A stretch of 64,000 nt of DNA, taken from the NCBI RefSeq assembly GCF_037975245.1, contig NC_092576.1:7871501-7935500 (forward strand). Reading direction: 5' to 3'. The DNA is from Apostichopus japonicus (taxonomy: Eukaryota; Echinodermata; Holothuroidea; Aspidochirotida; Stichopodidae). Below the pieces are notes generated by a model. It was not told the DNA's origin. It searched no databases and saw only the letters and a list, made by a program, of their open reading frames with translations. The position numbers and the translations under genes are program-made. Every line of letters starts with the position of its first letter. Position 1 is the stretch's first letter. Positions 22,754 through 34,196 of the stretch are shown here, piece after piece.

Positions 22754-23549
22754 ATGCCGCAAATTTGTGATTTTTTATTCATATTATTTATATTTAGCTT
22801 ATCATCATTTTCTCTCAGTTTGAATTTGCTGTATCTTTCAGAATTTCTGTGCAATGTTTCGTTCCTCCTTAGTCAATTGACTTCTTAAGATGTTGACATG
22901 TATGCATGGTGATGTATTGAAGTGAAATTTTGTTGTTTGCACCCATTGAATATTTACATGTATTACGTAACATACTGTACTGTAGCATTAGCTTTTGCAA
23001 CCCTCCCATGGTGCTTAGCTATGGAAGTAACACACAGATCATGCTCTATTTGCATGAAAGTATATCTTAAATTGTTTTTTCTTTCTGTCAGGTTCTGTCA
23101 GTTTCAGGATACGGCTCATCAATTTCAAGTCCTTAATAGTGATTTGTCAGCAAATGACTCCGGTGTATGTCACTGTACTTTTTCTGTGGAACTGGTATGA
23201 AGCTTGTGTTGTGGGACTCGAGATGTTCTTGTGGTATATGTAAAGCAGACTTCGCCAAGAGTGACTAAAATGATATAATGGAAACTTTTTATAACAGGTT
23301 GCTGTTGACTATGTCAAACACCTAGCTGGTTGACTCTATGCAACAAGATTCTTGTCTTCAGCACAGTTAATGCAATCTAAATTTGATTAGATTACCATGA
23401 AAGTGACTGCCAAATCCTTATATCATATATAAAATTGCAAACTAGAATCTTAAGTAGCTGTCAAATGATGACATGTTTTTGCTGTATTCATTTGTGGAGT
23501 GCTGTATTCATTTGCTGTCTTCACATGCTGTATTCACATGCTGTTTTCA
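22754..23549. other. 3' flank of Ig gene copy 1
   Basis: The sequence aligns with 44252-44437 and 45108-45260, then with 47430-47560 and 47860-48170. It is duplicated flank with no recognised gene. At 22951-22958 ATTTACAT is the empty site of the element found at 44438-45107. Confidence 0.55.
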
Positions 23550-23765
23550 TTTGTGGAGTGTTAGCCCAGTGGTTAATGCCGGTGCCTTTCAATCAAAAGG
23601 TCCCCGGTTCGAGTCACTCCAAGATTAATGTATTTCGCCCAGTTCATAATCATGGATGTTAAATATGAATCTAAGAGACTGACTTTGGTCAGCTTGCATG
23701 TGATTTTAATATAAAGCCAATGATGGCTTCTTCGCGAGTTCCTGCTTGCAGTTGGAACTAAAATA
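23550..23765 (+). mobile_element. tRNA-derived SINE
   Basis: A pol III A-box-like TAGCCCAGTGG (23562-23572) and a B-box GGTTCGAGTCA (23607-23617) sit at tRNA-like spacing. They are followed by a tail shared with 26672-26880 (AAATATGAATSTAAGAGACT, GGTCAGCTTGC, GGCTTCTTCG, GTTCCTGCTTGCAG). The duplicated region at 48130-48190 lacks this insertion. The 5' boundary is approximate. Confidence 0.75.
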
Positions 23766-23984
23766 TATATATACATATATCCTGAAAGATATACAGTATT
23801 AACAATATTTTGAAAAGAGCCACAAGTATGTTCAACGAGTATATACATCAAGCAAAGAATGTGATGAAACTTCACATTAAGTATTATAGCATTTAGTATT
23901 GTATTCAGGAAGTCATTAAGAGGCCAACAGGGGTAAAGTCTGAAACTTTGAACACATGTGCAATGTCTCCAATAAAATGATTCT

Positions 23985-24180
23985 ATATCCAGGTAGCAAG
24001 CCCACATGGGTAACATATGGGATGCATATGGGCCAAGATATGGGTACCATGTGGGATGCCCCATACATAGCTCCCAAGTTTTGAGAAGGCAAATGCTGGT
24101 CCATGCCGCGAATTGCCGTCCTGGGGGAGGGGTATAAGGGGAAGGGGTGTCCTACTCCCCTTTTGAAATTTTTTGGAATC
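23985..24180. repeat. CATATGGG-rich segment joined to a GGGGAGGGG element relic
   Basis: 23999-24066 matches 50427-50493 in the second copy of the duplication (ACATGGGTAACATATGGGATG and neighbours). From about 24108 it switches to TGCCG..CCTGGGGGAGGGGTATAAGGGG, words also found in the hAT family at 10635 and 30481. The duplication signal ends at this switch. Confidence 0.55.
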
Positions 24181-25264
24181 CTGGTGATGCCTACATGTAA
24201 AATGGTTGCACTTAGAAAGGCTTTTGTCACTCAAAATTTTCTGAGATATATGCATTTTTTTTTTTGTGTAACATCAATCAAATGAATAGTAGGTGATAAT
24301 TCGTTCTTTCCCGTGGCATGAAAATGTTCGCTGCTCTCCCCAATGAAAAGAAATATAGGCTAATTTGAGGTTCAAATGATGCTGTAAAGTAGGTTTTATA
24401 CTCTATTATGGTAAATGCTAAAGAAATGATGGTTGCTAAGTCAAAATTTGATGCAATTTTTTTTTTATGTATACTTGACAATTACAATGCGGGTTTTTAG
24501 GACGCTTTGGGTGTTAGAATGCGGGTCCAACCTGCAAATTGCGGGTCAGTTGAGAGCTCTGACACCATGATGAACTATGAACAAGGTGTGCAGACCACTT
24601 TATTGACTACATAAGCCATGATGTTTTACGTGGACGTTGAATGTCACTTGAAATCAACAGAGGTCAAGTTGTGAAACCGTTGTAATCACAATAGCTTCGA
24701 AAAAAAAAAAGATTGTGTAATTCACACTCAGTATGTTGATCAACTTCACAACATTGGGCAAAGAATGTCGTTTGGTATACAATTTAACATCATTTGAAAG
24801 CCCTCTAAATTAACATTTCTTAAGATCAGTGCCTTGTGAAACATGCAAGGAATGTGTGATGATAGATGAGAATCTATAAAAGAAGGATCAGAACTTCATG
24901 AATGACCCTATGCAATGTGATGGAATGAAATAGGTAGATTTAGGCTATTACAACTTGAGAACACTTTGGAAAATATTTCACAGTGAGGGTTATCTCTACA
25001 TACAGCATCTATGGTGTGAAACTTCAGGGCACACAAGATCCTGTCCTATGCAGCCTGGCTGCAGCCCTCTAGCATATTACTTGTGACATGGTGTCTTAGG
25101 AAGGTGATCTTTGTCAAATGTCTTCAATGAGAAACAATTGTTTGGTACAGAGCATTTATGTGATGTTCTTAACTTAACTCCATCAATATATGGTATATTG
25201 GAGTTGCACCAGGAACTACACTGTGACGTTACATTCAGTATTATTGAACTTTCCTCTTTGACAG
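24181..25264. other. Non-genic stretch
   Basis: No gene recognised. From about 25160 (TGTGATGTTCTTAACTTAACTCC) it aligns with the introns before the transmembrane exons at 19640-19742 and 43208-43322. Confidence 0.45.
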
Positions 25265-25341
25265 ATCAAGAAAGTGATTGTGATTCGCAGTGGTCAGCAG
25301 ATGAAACACAGTGATGATAGTAATACTTCTCTTAATGACTG
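25265..25341 (+). pseudogene. Decayed extra copy of the Ig gene's first transmembrane exon
   Basis: TTGACAG is followed by codons for QESDCDSQWSADETQ and then TGA in the phase used by copy 2, where the corresponding exon continues into the membrane helix. The donor G|GTGAGT is retained. It lies downstream of the last exon of copy 1 and is part of a secondary partial duplication. Confidence 0.6.
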
Positions 25342-25781
25342 GTGAGTGAAAACACTATTTTTTGTTTGGGCTAAGGTTCACAGTATAACCATTTCCAGCT
25401 ATGTATGAACCTGATCAGGATACATCACTTTACAAGAGAAACAATTCCTTGTTTAGTTGGTCATGGCAAAGATAATCACAGCAAAATTGCATGTATACTA
25501 GTACCATGATGATTTCATTACTGTAAGTATAATGCCTCAGTAAGTGAATCGTTCGTAAGTAGATTGATGTTGCCATCAAGGATAGTAACTTAGTTTGCCC
25601 CATACAGTCAGTCATGTAATCTTCCATTACATAATTCAATCAACTTTTTGTATATATGTAAGGCTGTAGGTGTGAAGTACAAGTTGTCATGTGAGTAATG
25701 GTAGATCATTAGATCATCTCTATAATGAGGAATCATACCGTTGTGCTTCTTCTCCTTTTTTTTGCATTCTTTTTCCTCCAG

Positions 25782-25840
25782 TTGTTCTTATTTGTGGCTT
25801 CATCACTTTGAGGAGAGCTTTGCAAGCTGGGAGTCAGTAA
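25782..25840 (+). pseudogene. Extra copy of the Ig gene's last exon
   Basis: After TTTTCCTCCAG the 59-bp exon reads VVLICGFITLRRALQAGSQ and a stop, the same length and frame as the copy 2 exon at 44129-44187. It is intact by itself but the paired upstream exon has a stop. No Ig exon lies between this pair and the copy 1 gene. Confidence 0.6.
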
Positions 25841-26671
25841 AACTCTTCGGCGGGCATGTAATGTTTGCATATACGTGGATACGAAAGTGTATGATGAACT
25901 TTTCTACATGAATGCCGCAACTTTATCAATTTCTTTTTTTTTCCATAAAATTAAGTGTTAGCTTACAATTATTTCCTCTCAGTTTGAATTTGCTGTATCT
26001 TTCAGAATTTCTGTGAAATGTTTCTTCTCTTGACCTCTTAATATGTTGACGTGTATGAATGGTAATCATAGCACAATATCTATTTTACAAGAAGTAAATA
26101 AGCACTTTTGGGTGATGGATAAAAAAAATGTTCATTACGATTTTCTCTGTCTATAGCAAATACCACCCAGTCCCCTGTTTTTGGCCAAAAATATACACCC
26201 TAGTTGGTAATGCTAGCCATACTGAATGATTAAAAACACAAGAAGTGTACTATTCCAGTTTGTCAAGACAAGTTTGTCTTCACATAGGAAAAGTAGTGTT
26301 AGCCTTTAGAGCAATTATGGTTACAATCATACGGTGGCTAGTCAATTAATTACTTGTGCTCAAGGATGAATCCTAATGACATTACTTGGGGTAGTTTATG
26401 CGATCAAGTAACACAATATTCATGCTCAAGTGAATCTTAAGCAGATTTAAAATGATGACATGTTTCTGTATCAATCCTGAAAGATATATTAACAATACTT
26501 TGAAAAGAGCCAGTGAAAAAAATTATATTTTAAGTTAATGTTCAATGAGTATATACTTGTAGCAAATTTTTTGATGAAGCTTCACATTTAGTATTTTAGC
26601 ATGTAGTATTGTATGCAGTAAGTCATTAAGAGGTCAACAGAGGTCAAAGTCTGAAACTTTGAACACATGTG

Positions 26672-26880
26672 CCTTCGCATGTACCTTTCAATTTTAAGGT
26701 CCCCGGTTCTAGTCACTCCCAGATTAATGTATGTCGTCCAGTTACAGAGTTGTTGACTATTAACAATTCAAAATCATGGACGTTAAATATGAATGTAAGA
26801 GACTGACTTCGGTCAGCTTGCGGCTTTGATAAGCCATTGAGGCTTCTTCGAGAGTTCCTGCTTGCAGGAGGATCTAATAT
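26672..26880 (+). mobile_element. tRNA-derived SINE, 5'-truncated, with target duplication
   Basis: It begins inside the tRNA-like part (TACCTTTCAATTTTAAGGTC, then a mutated B-box GGTTCTAGTC) and carries the same tail as the SINE at 23550. ACATGTG flanks both sides (26665-26671 and 26881-26887). The unoccupied sequence TGAACACATGTGCAATG is present at 23950-23966. Confidence 0.85.
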
Positions 26881-26887
26881 ACATGTG

Positions 26888-28149
26888 CAATGTCCCCAGC
26901 AAAATGATTCTATACATGTACCATGTATATACCATAGTTCTCTCTTTCCGTCAATTATTGCAATAGCTATAAGACATTCCTAGTATGATCTTTCCATTAA
27001 TCTGCACATCTTTTAATCGTCTTTTAAGATTTGTTACCAATTTGTTGCAATCGACCAAAATATTACAAAGCATGGTTTTTGATGACATACATATCCTTGT
27101 CCATCGGTAGTCTTTGATTATATGTGAAGTTGCTAACATTTCTTAATATGCACAAACCTTTTCTTAATAAGTTGAGCACAATGTTGTGCTTTTGCGTGAA
27201 CAATGCTTATTGCAAACAAAGCTAGTATATCAAATTTGAAAGCTTGATAAGTTTACCATTAACAGGTAACGTTGTAAAGAATCTCAGCAGCAGTAAAATT
27301 ATGATATTGTTTTGGCTGTTTCCTGAAATAAATGCAATCTATATTTTGAAGAAGATTTAAAAGTAAGGAAATGATTTTTGTTTTTATCGCATCGCTCCCT
27401 TAGCAACAGTTGCTATATATTGATTTGTTCATTATCTCATCGCTCCCCATATAGATAGGATGAGATATTTTGCCACCTGGGCTTATGCAGCTATGTCAGT
27501 TGTCATAGCAACAGTGACAGTAACGATGGTAATGTTTCATTTTCTTGAGTAGCTCATGGGTCAACCATGAAGCGGTACCCCAGTGTGTCCGGAAGTCAAA
27601 AAGTCAAAAACTCCTCCTTAACGGCCGGAACCTTAACAGGTGTAATGGAAATGTCAAATACTCTCACAATATGTGATTGCCATGGCAACCGAGGACAAAT
27701 AACATGATAAATTGATTAAAGGTTAAAGGTTAAAGGTCAAATGTATATTTTATGCGTTATGCGTTTTTTATACAAGTTTGTGTCAAATCTCCTTCTCAAT
27801 GGCTCTGTCGATTTTCTTCAACCTTGATGGGAAGGTACCCCTTGGTGAACCCTTGTCGTACACACCCAGGAATCTAATTTCAAAGTAACATTACCCTCTT
27901 TCACATAGACAGAAAATGAGGTCATAGGCACTGAATTAACCATGAGTCTGCTTATAAAGTTTTAAAATGCAGACAAATGAACTGTAGTAAACGCTGACAA
28001 ATAACAAAAGAAAAAGTTTGAAGGATCTGGATGCGCCCCTCGCCTGCACAGATCCGTGAGTCTGGCACCTCCGGTGGTTTTGAAAGTATCTCCTCCCTTA
28101 AACCCGCCCCCTCCCGCCAATCATCAATTGCTTCCTATGTCTAAACTGA
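26888..28149. other. Non-genic stretch
   Basis: No gene or complete element is recognised. The phrase ATCGCTCCC recurs near 27392 and 27440, and AAGGTTAAAGGTTAAAGGTC lies near 27719. Frames are short and without motif. Confidence 0.4.
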
Positions 28150-28157
28150 TATCTGAC

Positions 28158-28268
28158 ATGAAATTGAATTTCAGATATCTAAAATTGAATTCGAGATATT
28201 TGAATTTCAGATACCTGAAATTATAATTCGAGAGATCTGATATTGACTTCGAGATATCTGAAATTCCT
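28158..28268. repeat. Palindromic TTCGAGATATCTGAAATT minisatellite
   Basis: About six degenerate units of 16-20 bp alternate GAATTTCAGATATCT and TTCGAGATATCT. The unit is itself near-palindromic around GATATC. Confidence 0.8.
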
Positions 28269-28616
28269 TATTAAATGTTAAAACGGCTTTCCATACGGTC
28301 GAGGTGATTTTACTGCACAAGGCTACATCCAACTATTCTGAGCTTGGGATGAGACATGAATGATAACCTCTTTCCAAACTCTCTACAAACTGACTGTGAA
28401 AAATTACTTCTCGTTCAATAGAAAAAGGACTTCTGAATACCAACAAAGCTTTCATTGGCAGAATAATACAAAGCATAAACAATAAGTTAGTGCTGTGAAA
28501 ATAAAGCCTAACCAAAGATTATAAAAATATAAGCTTTACATAGCTTGCCGACGTCGAGTTGACACTAAACTGTAAACACAATTAATACCTTACCAAAGGA
28601 TGTATGGGCAATTTGT

Positions 28617-29309
28617 CAGGCGCGGCGGAACGGGTAAATTATGGGGGGGGGGGGCTAATGTATGGAGACTATCTAAGTGGAGCGTCACCATCAGTAGTGG
28701 CGTAGAGCGTACACAATTTTGGGGGTTTTTCAATCCCCCAGATGGCCGGAAACGGCACTTCCCGAGTGTTTTTTGCTCCGAATACCTAGCCCTAAAATAT
28801 GGGTCTCAAGCCTGCAATTTCTCAGATTGCACGTAAAAGTATGTAAAAACATTGTAATTTGTATATTCGATGGTGTTTTAAGAGAGTAGCTATTACTCGT
28901 AGTGTACTCGCAAAGACGTTTTTGAGTGTACTAAGGGGATGTTGGAGAACTGGCTGAAATGAGGCAAGTCATTGGCCTAAGACGAAGTTGGAGTGTTGCG
29001 CTTACAGGTACTCACACTCACTGCTTCCACTTTTCACGGGGCGTGAAGACGCGGTTGGGGTGACAATGTGGTCTATAGCCAGGGGACGGGCCGAGGGTCC
29101 CCCCAACATTTACTAAAATTATTACACCTATATAGTATACGTGTGCATCGGACAGATCGAAAAGTATGCATTGAAAATGGGCAGATGCACGTTTCGGAGC
29201 CTTGGTAAATTATTGGGGGGGGGGGGAGGGCTTATCATGCATTTGCCCCCTCAACTTTTTCATTGGGGGCTGAGCCCCCCAAGCCCCCCCCCCGGTTCCG
29301 CCGCGACTG
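28617..29309. mobile_element. Non-autonomous hAT-like element, single copy
   Basis: Termini CAGGCGCGGCGGAACGG and GGTTCCGCCGCGACTG are inverted repeats. The interior matches 31030-32122 closely, apart from a nested insertion there. The flanks share only CAATT (28609-28613 and 29310-29314), a decayed or imperfect duplication. No transposase. Confidence 0.75.
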
Positions 29310-29924
29310 CAATTACGACTGCAATTATTAGTACATGCACTAATTCCAACTGTCAATTCAACAAGAAACATAAGCAGATATGTACTTGTTATTAAATACA
29401 TAACAATTTCACAGAACAGCTGTTCACCATTGTGAAAATATAAAAAAAAAAACGATAACAGACTTGATTTACTGATTTGAGAAAATGTTAGACACTTAAC
29501 AAATTGCAATGAAAGATGCATGGTTCCAACCTCTATGAAGGTATTGAACAAGTTAAACTTTTAAAAAGTTAAAATTTTAAAAACGTAAAGTTTGGTTGAA
29601 AATTCTATCTGACCCTTAACCCTAGTTGGTGCATAAATCAAATCTTCCAAGTATAGTCAGGCCTCGAAAAATACGGTCGCCAACTCGCCAATGGCGAGTA
29701 GAATTTAGCGTCTGGCGAGCAAAAAAATGCACTACGCTCGAAATTTTAGCGAGTGGCTAATTCGTTCACTGACTTTATACGATAGGCTTAATGAGCCTAT
29801 CAAGAAAGGCCTATTGCCTAATGTTACACATCACATTAGTATTATCAAGCGTACTGTTACAAGCATGTCCTAAGGAACAGTATGTTCACCAGCTCGAGAC
29901 TTATTTGATAAATTGATACTAATC

Positions 29925-30395
29925 CACGGGCGTCGGAGCCGGTACGGCAGGTCCGGCGAACGCCGGACCAATATTCACGGCAAAAAAAAAAAAAATAGGA
30001 CTAAGAAAGAAAAATGGCAAAAAATAAAGAACCAAAATGAAACATACTTCAATAATGTGTTTCAGAAGATTAATCGGGTACATAAACAGACAAGGGTGAA
30101 TCTTGTATTTTCATATGACACATGTGAACTGCTGTTTCATGCAATCTGGCAGGTATAATTTTCAATAATGATGACGGCAAGTAGGCTTAATGTGATTACT
30201 CTGGCATGGCTCGGGAAGTGCCATTTCCTGCAATCTGGGAGGTATTTTTTCAAAATTTTCTCCGTTACGCTACGTGCCAACCATGCATGGTGGCGCGTAG
30301 CGTAGATTGACCTACCAAACGTCCCCCCGATAATTATGATAGATGGCCACACTCTGATCTGCCGTACCAATCCCAAATAGCTTCCGACGCCCCTG
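29925..30395. mobile_element. Non-autonomous DNA transposon with GGGCGTCGGA termini
   Basis: The left end CACGGGCGTCGGAGCCGGTA is inverted at the right end (TACCAATCCCAAATAGCTTC, then CGACGCCCCTG). TAATC flanks both sides (29920-29924 and 30396-30400). The interior holds an inverted relic of the GTAGCG/GGCACTTCC family. No coding capacity. Confidence 0.6.
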
Positions 30396-30480
30396 TAATC
30401 TGTCAAACTAAATGTCAGTGGGTTAAACGCAATTGCGCGATGAAGCCTGCCTGACATGTCAATAAGTAAAACATTGTATC

Positions 30481-30851
30481 CAGTGGCGTAGGAAGGTACT
30501 TTTGAGTGGGGGGGGGGGCTGAAGACTGATGGCCGGCCTGGGGGAGGGGTCTAAGGGGAGGGGGTGTCCCCCTCCCCTTTGGAATTTTTTTGCATTTCCA
30601 GGTGGCCTCAGATGCAATTTGGTGCAATATAGCACATTTCAACTCCCACTCCATTTTGTAAAGAATTTTGCATTTTCACCTGGCCTTAAATGCAATTTGG
30701 TGCTCCAAATGAGAATTTTTTCTCATTTGGAAATGAAAAAGGGGTTTTCTGACTTGCGGAGCGGGGGGGGGGGCGGAATGATACTTCCGCCCCCCACATT
30801 TTTCACTGGGGGGGCTGGCGCCTCCCAGCCCCCCCGGTTCCTACGCCCTTG
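30481..30851. mobile_element. Non-autonomous hAT element, copy 2 of the 10635 family
   Basis: Termini CAGTGGCGTAGGAA and TTCCTACGCCCTTG flank a 371-bp unit. The 8-bp target duplication ATTGTATC is perfect (30473-30480 and 30852-30859). It is highly similar to 10635-11001 throughout. Open frames on both strands are translations of the element's G-rich repeats. Confidence 0.93.
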
Positions 30852-31029
30852 ATTGTATCCCAATTCACTAGTCAGTAATATGAGGAATAGCTTCGGCCTT
30901 TGTCGACAAACTTTCAGTTCTGTTACCAAATTGTTGACTCTTAATATGGCCAGCAAGAAAAGACGAAACTTTGAATTCATCGGGTGTTCAAGAACTTGGG
31001 AGGATGGCTGATCATTGTAGTACTTTGCT

Positions 31030-32122
31030 CAGGCGCGGCGGAACGGAAAAATTATTGGGGGGGGGGGGCTAATGTGTGGACACTATCTAAGCGGAGCGCC
31101 ACCATGGGTTGGCGCGGAGCGTACAAGAAAATTTTGGGTTTTTTCAAACCCCCAGATGGCCGGAAACGGCACTTCCCGAGTGTTTTATGTTTCGAATACC
31201 TACCCCTAGAATATGGGTCTCAAGCCTGCAATTTCTCAGATTACACGAAAGTCTGTAAAAACATTGTAATTTGTATATTCGATGGTGTTTTAAGAGAGTA
31301 GCTAATACTCGAAGTGTACTCACAAAGACGTTTTTGAGTGTAGTAAGGGCAGTGGCGGAGCTAGGGTATTGGTCAGGGGGGGGCAAGAATAGTCTGTAGG
31401 GGCGCTTTCGACACTATCTAAGCGGAGCGCCACCACAGGTTGGCGCGGATCGCGGTCAGAAAATTTTTGAGTAAAGACACTCCCTAGATTGCAGGAAATC
31501 ACCCTTTCGGGCCTTACTAATTTGCAGATAAACGGAGAATAAATAGGTGTCGTCGCCAATTTGTCGGAAAATTACACCAACAGAATATGACAAATGTCAA
31601 TAGGTATATGAGAGCGCAATAAAATAGTCAATAATCGCGAATAAGTAAAAAAGTAGTGAAAAGCTGAAAAGGGCGCCAGCAGTCCATTTGAGTCCGTCAG
31701 GGGGGGGGGGGCATCCGCCCCTGACTGTATATATGGACGCTCCGCCACTAAGTAAGGGGATGTTGGAGAACTGGCTGAAATGAGGCAAGTCATTGGCCTA
31801 AGACGAAGTTGTATTACGCTTACCGGTACTCACACTAACTTCTTCCACTTTTCACGGGGCGTGAAGACGCGGTTGGGGTGACAATGTGGTCTATAGCCAG
31901 GGGACGGGCCGAGGGTCCTCCAGCAATTACTAACATTATTACACCTATATAGTATACGTGTGCATCGGACAGATCGACAAGTATGCATTGAAAAATGGGC
32001 AGATGCACGTTTCGGAACCTTGGTAAATATTGGGGGGGCTTATCATGCATTTGCCCCCTCAACTTTTTCATTGGGGGGCTGAGCCCCCCAAGCCCCCCCC
32101 TCCCCCGGTTCCGCCGCCACTG
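31030..32122. mobile_element. Non-autonomous hAT element carrying a nested insertion
   Basis: Termini CAGGCGCGGCGGAACGG and GGTTCCGCCGCCACTG with a perfect 8-bp target duplication ACTTTGCT (31022-31029 and 32123-32130). Without the nested element at 31350-31750 it is about 0.68 kb and aligns with 28617-29309. It landed beside a decayed hAT transposase sequence. Confidence 0.93.
31350..31750. mobile_element. Nested hAT-like element
   Basis: Termini CAGTGGCGGAGC and GCTCCGCCACTA are inverted with one mismatch, and AGTAAGGG flanks both sides (31342-31349 and 31751-31758). The sister element at 28617-29309 reads straight through this point (TGTACTAAGGGGATG), so the insertion is younger than that family's spread. 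Confidence 0.92.
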
Positions 32123-32130
32123 ACTTTGCT

Positions 32131-32492
32131 GCTAAATGATCAGAACAACCCAGATGGCTTGTCGCTAGAAGAAAAAAAGGAGGAAATTCAAAATGAACTG
32201 GCTCAATTCAAGACTCAAGTCAGTGGCAAAAAAAAAAAATCCAATTGTTCCCCCTCACCCAGCTTGCAATCCAGGAAGGCTGCAACTTTCCTCAGTTGTC
32301 TGAATTATTTAAAGTAATGGTGGTTCTGCCAGCGAGTTATGCAGCTTATGAAAGGGGATTCTCAACCGTCAATATAATCAAAACTTCCGTAACAGAACAC
32401 TTCTCTTGCCCCAGATTATAAAGGATTTGACGCAAATTTCTGAGAATGGCCCGTCCATAACAGATTTTAACCCTACTACATCAATTGACTAG
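32131..32492 (+). pseudogene. hAT transposase C-terminal remnant
   Basis: One frame gives FPQLSELFKVMVVLPASYAA then YERGFSTVNIIKTSVTEHFS. This is the dimerisation-domain signature of hAT transposases (LP.S....ERxFSxxxxIKT..). A frame change near 32412 leads to LIKDLTQISENGPSITDF and NPTTSID with a stop, matching the usual end of such proteins. Upstream, DGLSLEEKKEEIQNELAQ in another frame may be an earlier part, with an A-run frameshift near 32230. It is clearly broken. Confidence 0.65.
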
Positions 32493-33432
32493 AGGTAATT
32501 GTCCAGCAAAGGGCGACGTCACACCGACGGATATCGATCCCCAAACACAACATCAAAACGCAAATCACCACCAACAAGCGAATCATCAGATGAAGAACTA
32601 CTTTGCCTGAATCCCCCCCCCCCACACACACCCCCACACCCCATCCGTATCATCGACTGAGTCGACTTCATTCAACACCATCATTTATTCATTTTCGCAA
32701 AGATAAGTGAGTAAGCAGTATTCGCGGGAAGTTTAGCAGAAACAGAATGTGTGCACAAAAGAAAAAAAAAGCCCGCGTATTTTCACAAAAAGTTTTTCAA
32801 GTATATCACAATGTAACTGCTATCTATAAGCTCTGTGGTTTCTTCATCAGCAACAGTAAATGTATATATTCCTACAAGAAAGTTTATTGCAGTGAACTTG
32901 AAGCAAGTCCAAATCGCATTGTTGTTCAACGAACAATGTCAATGGGAGATAACTGTGAAATCGCTTACTATTTTTACGTACATTATGTACGGAGATTTTT
33001 CAGGTGCGGTAACGTTTTATTAAGTGTAGTAATACGAACTGAACTTTCGGGAACAAACGTAAACATTTTGCCGAAATAACATTACATATCTCAAAATGAA
33101 CAACAGGAAGTGGTACTAATTTAGAATCCGTACCATCCGATATCCGACAGGCTAAAAGAGGGCGCTCTTTTTGATGGGGTGAGCGTTTTTAAATGGGGCT
33201 TGGATATTTTTGGGGGACTAAAAGAGTTTGGCGGTTGTCATGAAAATAGTAAACTCGCTTCAGCGCTTATGTCCCGTCATTGTACCCATTTCACATCCCC
33301 CACACTTTCAACCGTGGTTCTCTCTATTCTTTCTGTCTCCCTCACTCGTTTTCTCGGATGAGACCTACATATCTATGAAGAGAAGAGAAGAGGAGAGAGG
33401 AGAAAACATGATTAATAACATGAGTAACACAT
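32493..33432. other. Non-genic stretch
   Basis: No gene recognised. It contains a C-rich/CACA stretch at 32609-32640 and a purine-rich AGAGAAGAGGAGAG tract near 33378-33402. The 110-residue frame at 32747 has no motif. Confidence 0.4.
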
Positions 33433-33512
33433 AGCAGTAATCGAACCCGGGATGTTAGGATGCCAATTAATAATAGCGCATACTCCTAACCGATCAGGCT
33501 GTGAGCCGGATG
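33432..33512 (-). mobile_element. tRNA-like SINE head on the minus strand
   Basis: On the minus strand TGATCGGTTAGGAGTATGCG resembles a pol III A box and CCCGGGTTCGATTACTG a B box, about 40 bp apart. No tRNA cloverleaf with mature ends was confirmed, so a SINE fragment or tRNA pseudogene is more likely than a working tRNA. Confidence 0.5.
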
Positions 33513-34196
33513 AAGATTTGGCGTTTGGAAGAAAAATTGAAACCTTAACTTTTCCTTTATTACCATATTTGAATATTCATTCCCATATAACAAAAGCAAA
33601 ATATTGAATATGCAAGTTTCATGAATATATAATGAATATGTAATAAATAACATGAATATTTAACACAAATAAGAGCACATAATGAATATGTAATAACTTA
33701 CGATCAATAAACATTCTAATTGACAACTAATTCCATTGAAACGTCTTCTTTTGTGATGGTCTACTGCATTAAGACTTAAGCAGATGCTTATACCCCAATA
33801 ATCCTAGCTTGTAGCAGCTGTTTAAAGACACACCTTAGTGTTAAATGTGTAGCCAAGTTCCTAACTAATAAAATGGGTTAAGTTCCATGCCCTCTTGGAA
33901 TCAAAGTTATAGTCGTTCAATAGCAAATACAACCAAGCCAATGAGATATGACAGACTCCACTAAGATTTATTGAAGGAGAAGCTGACGACTTTAACTTGG
34001 TAAATGTCCAAGGGAGTGTTTATGAAAGGCTACAGGTAATAACAATTTGTCTTCACTACGTTCTTATTATCTTAATTCCAGCGAGATAATGTCACCCTTG
34101 ATAGTTATTTCTGTTAATCCATATCCAGCTTACTATCTCTCTCCCACATTCATGTCAACACTCCGTATCTCCACCTCCCGTTCTTCTATCTCCTAA
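33513..34196. other. Non-genic stretch
   Basis: AT-rich sequence with repeated ATGAATAT/AATGAATATGTAATAA words near 33590-33700. No gene recognised. Confidence 0.4.

Noticed and set aside
23573-24064. 163-residue minus-strand frame
   Set aside because: It covers a SINE and duplicated flank with no family motif.
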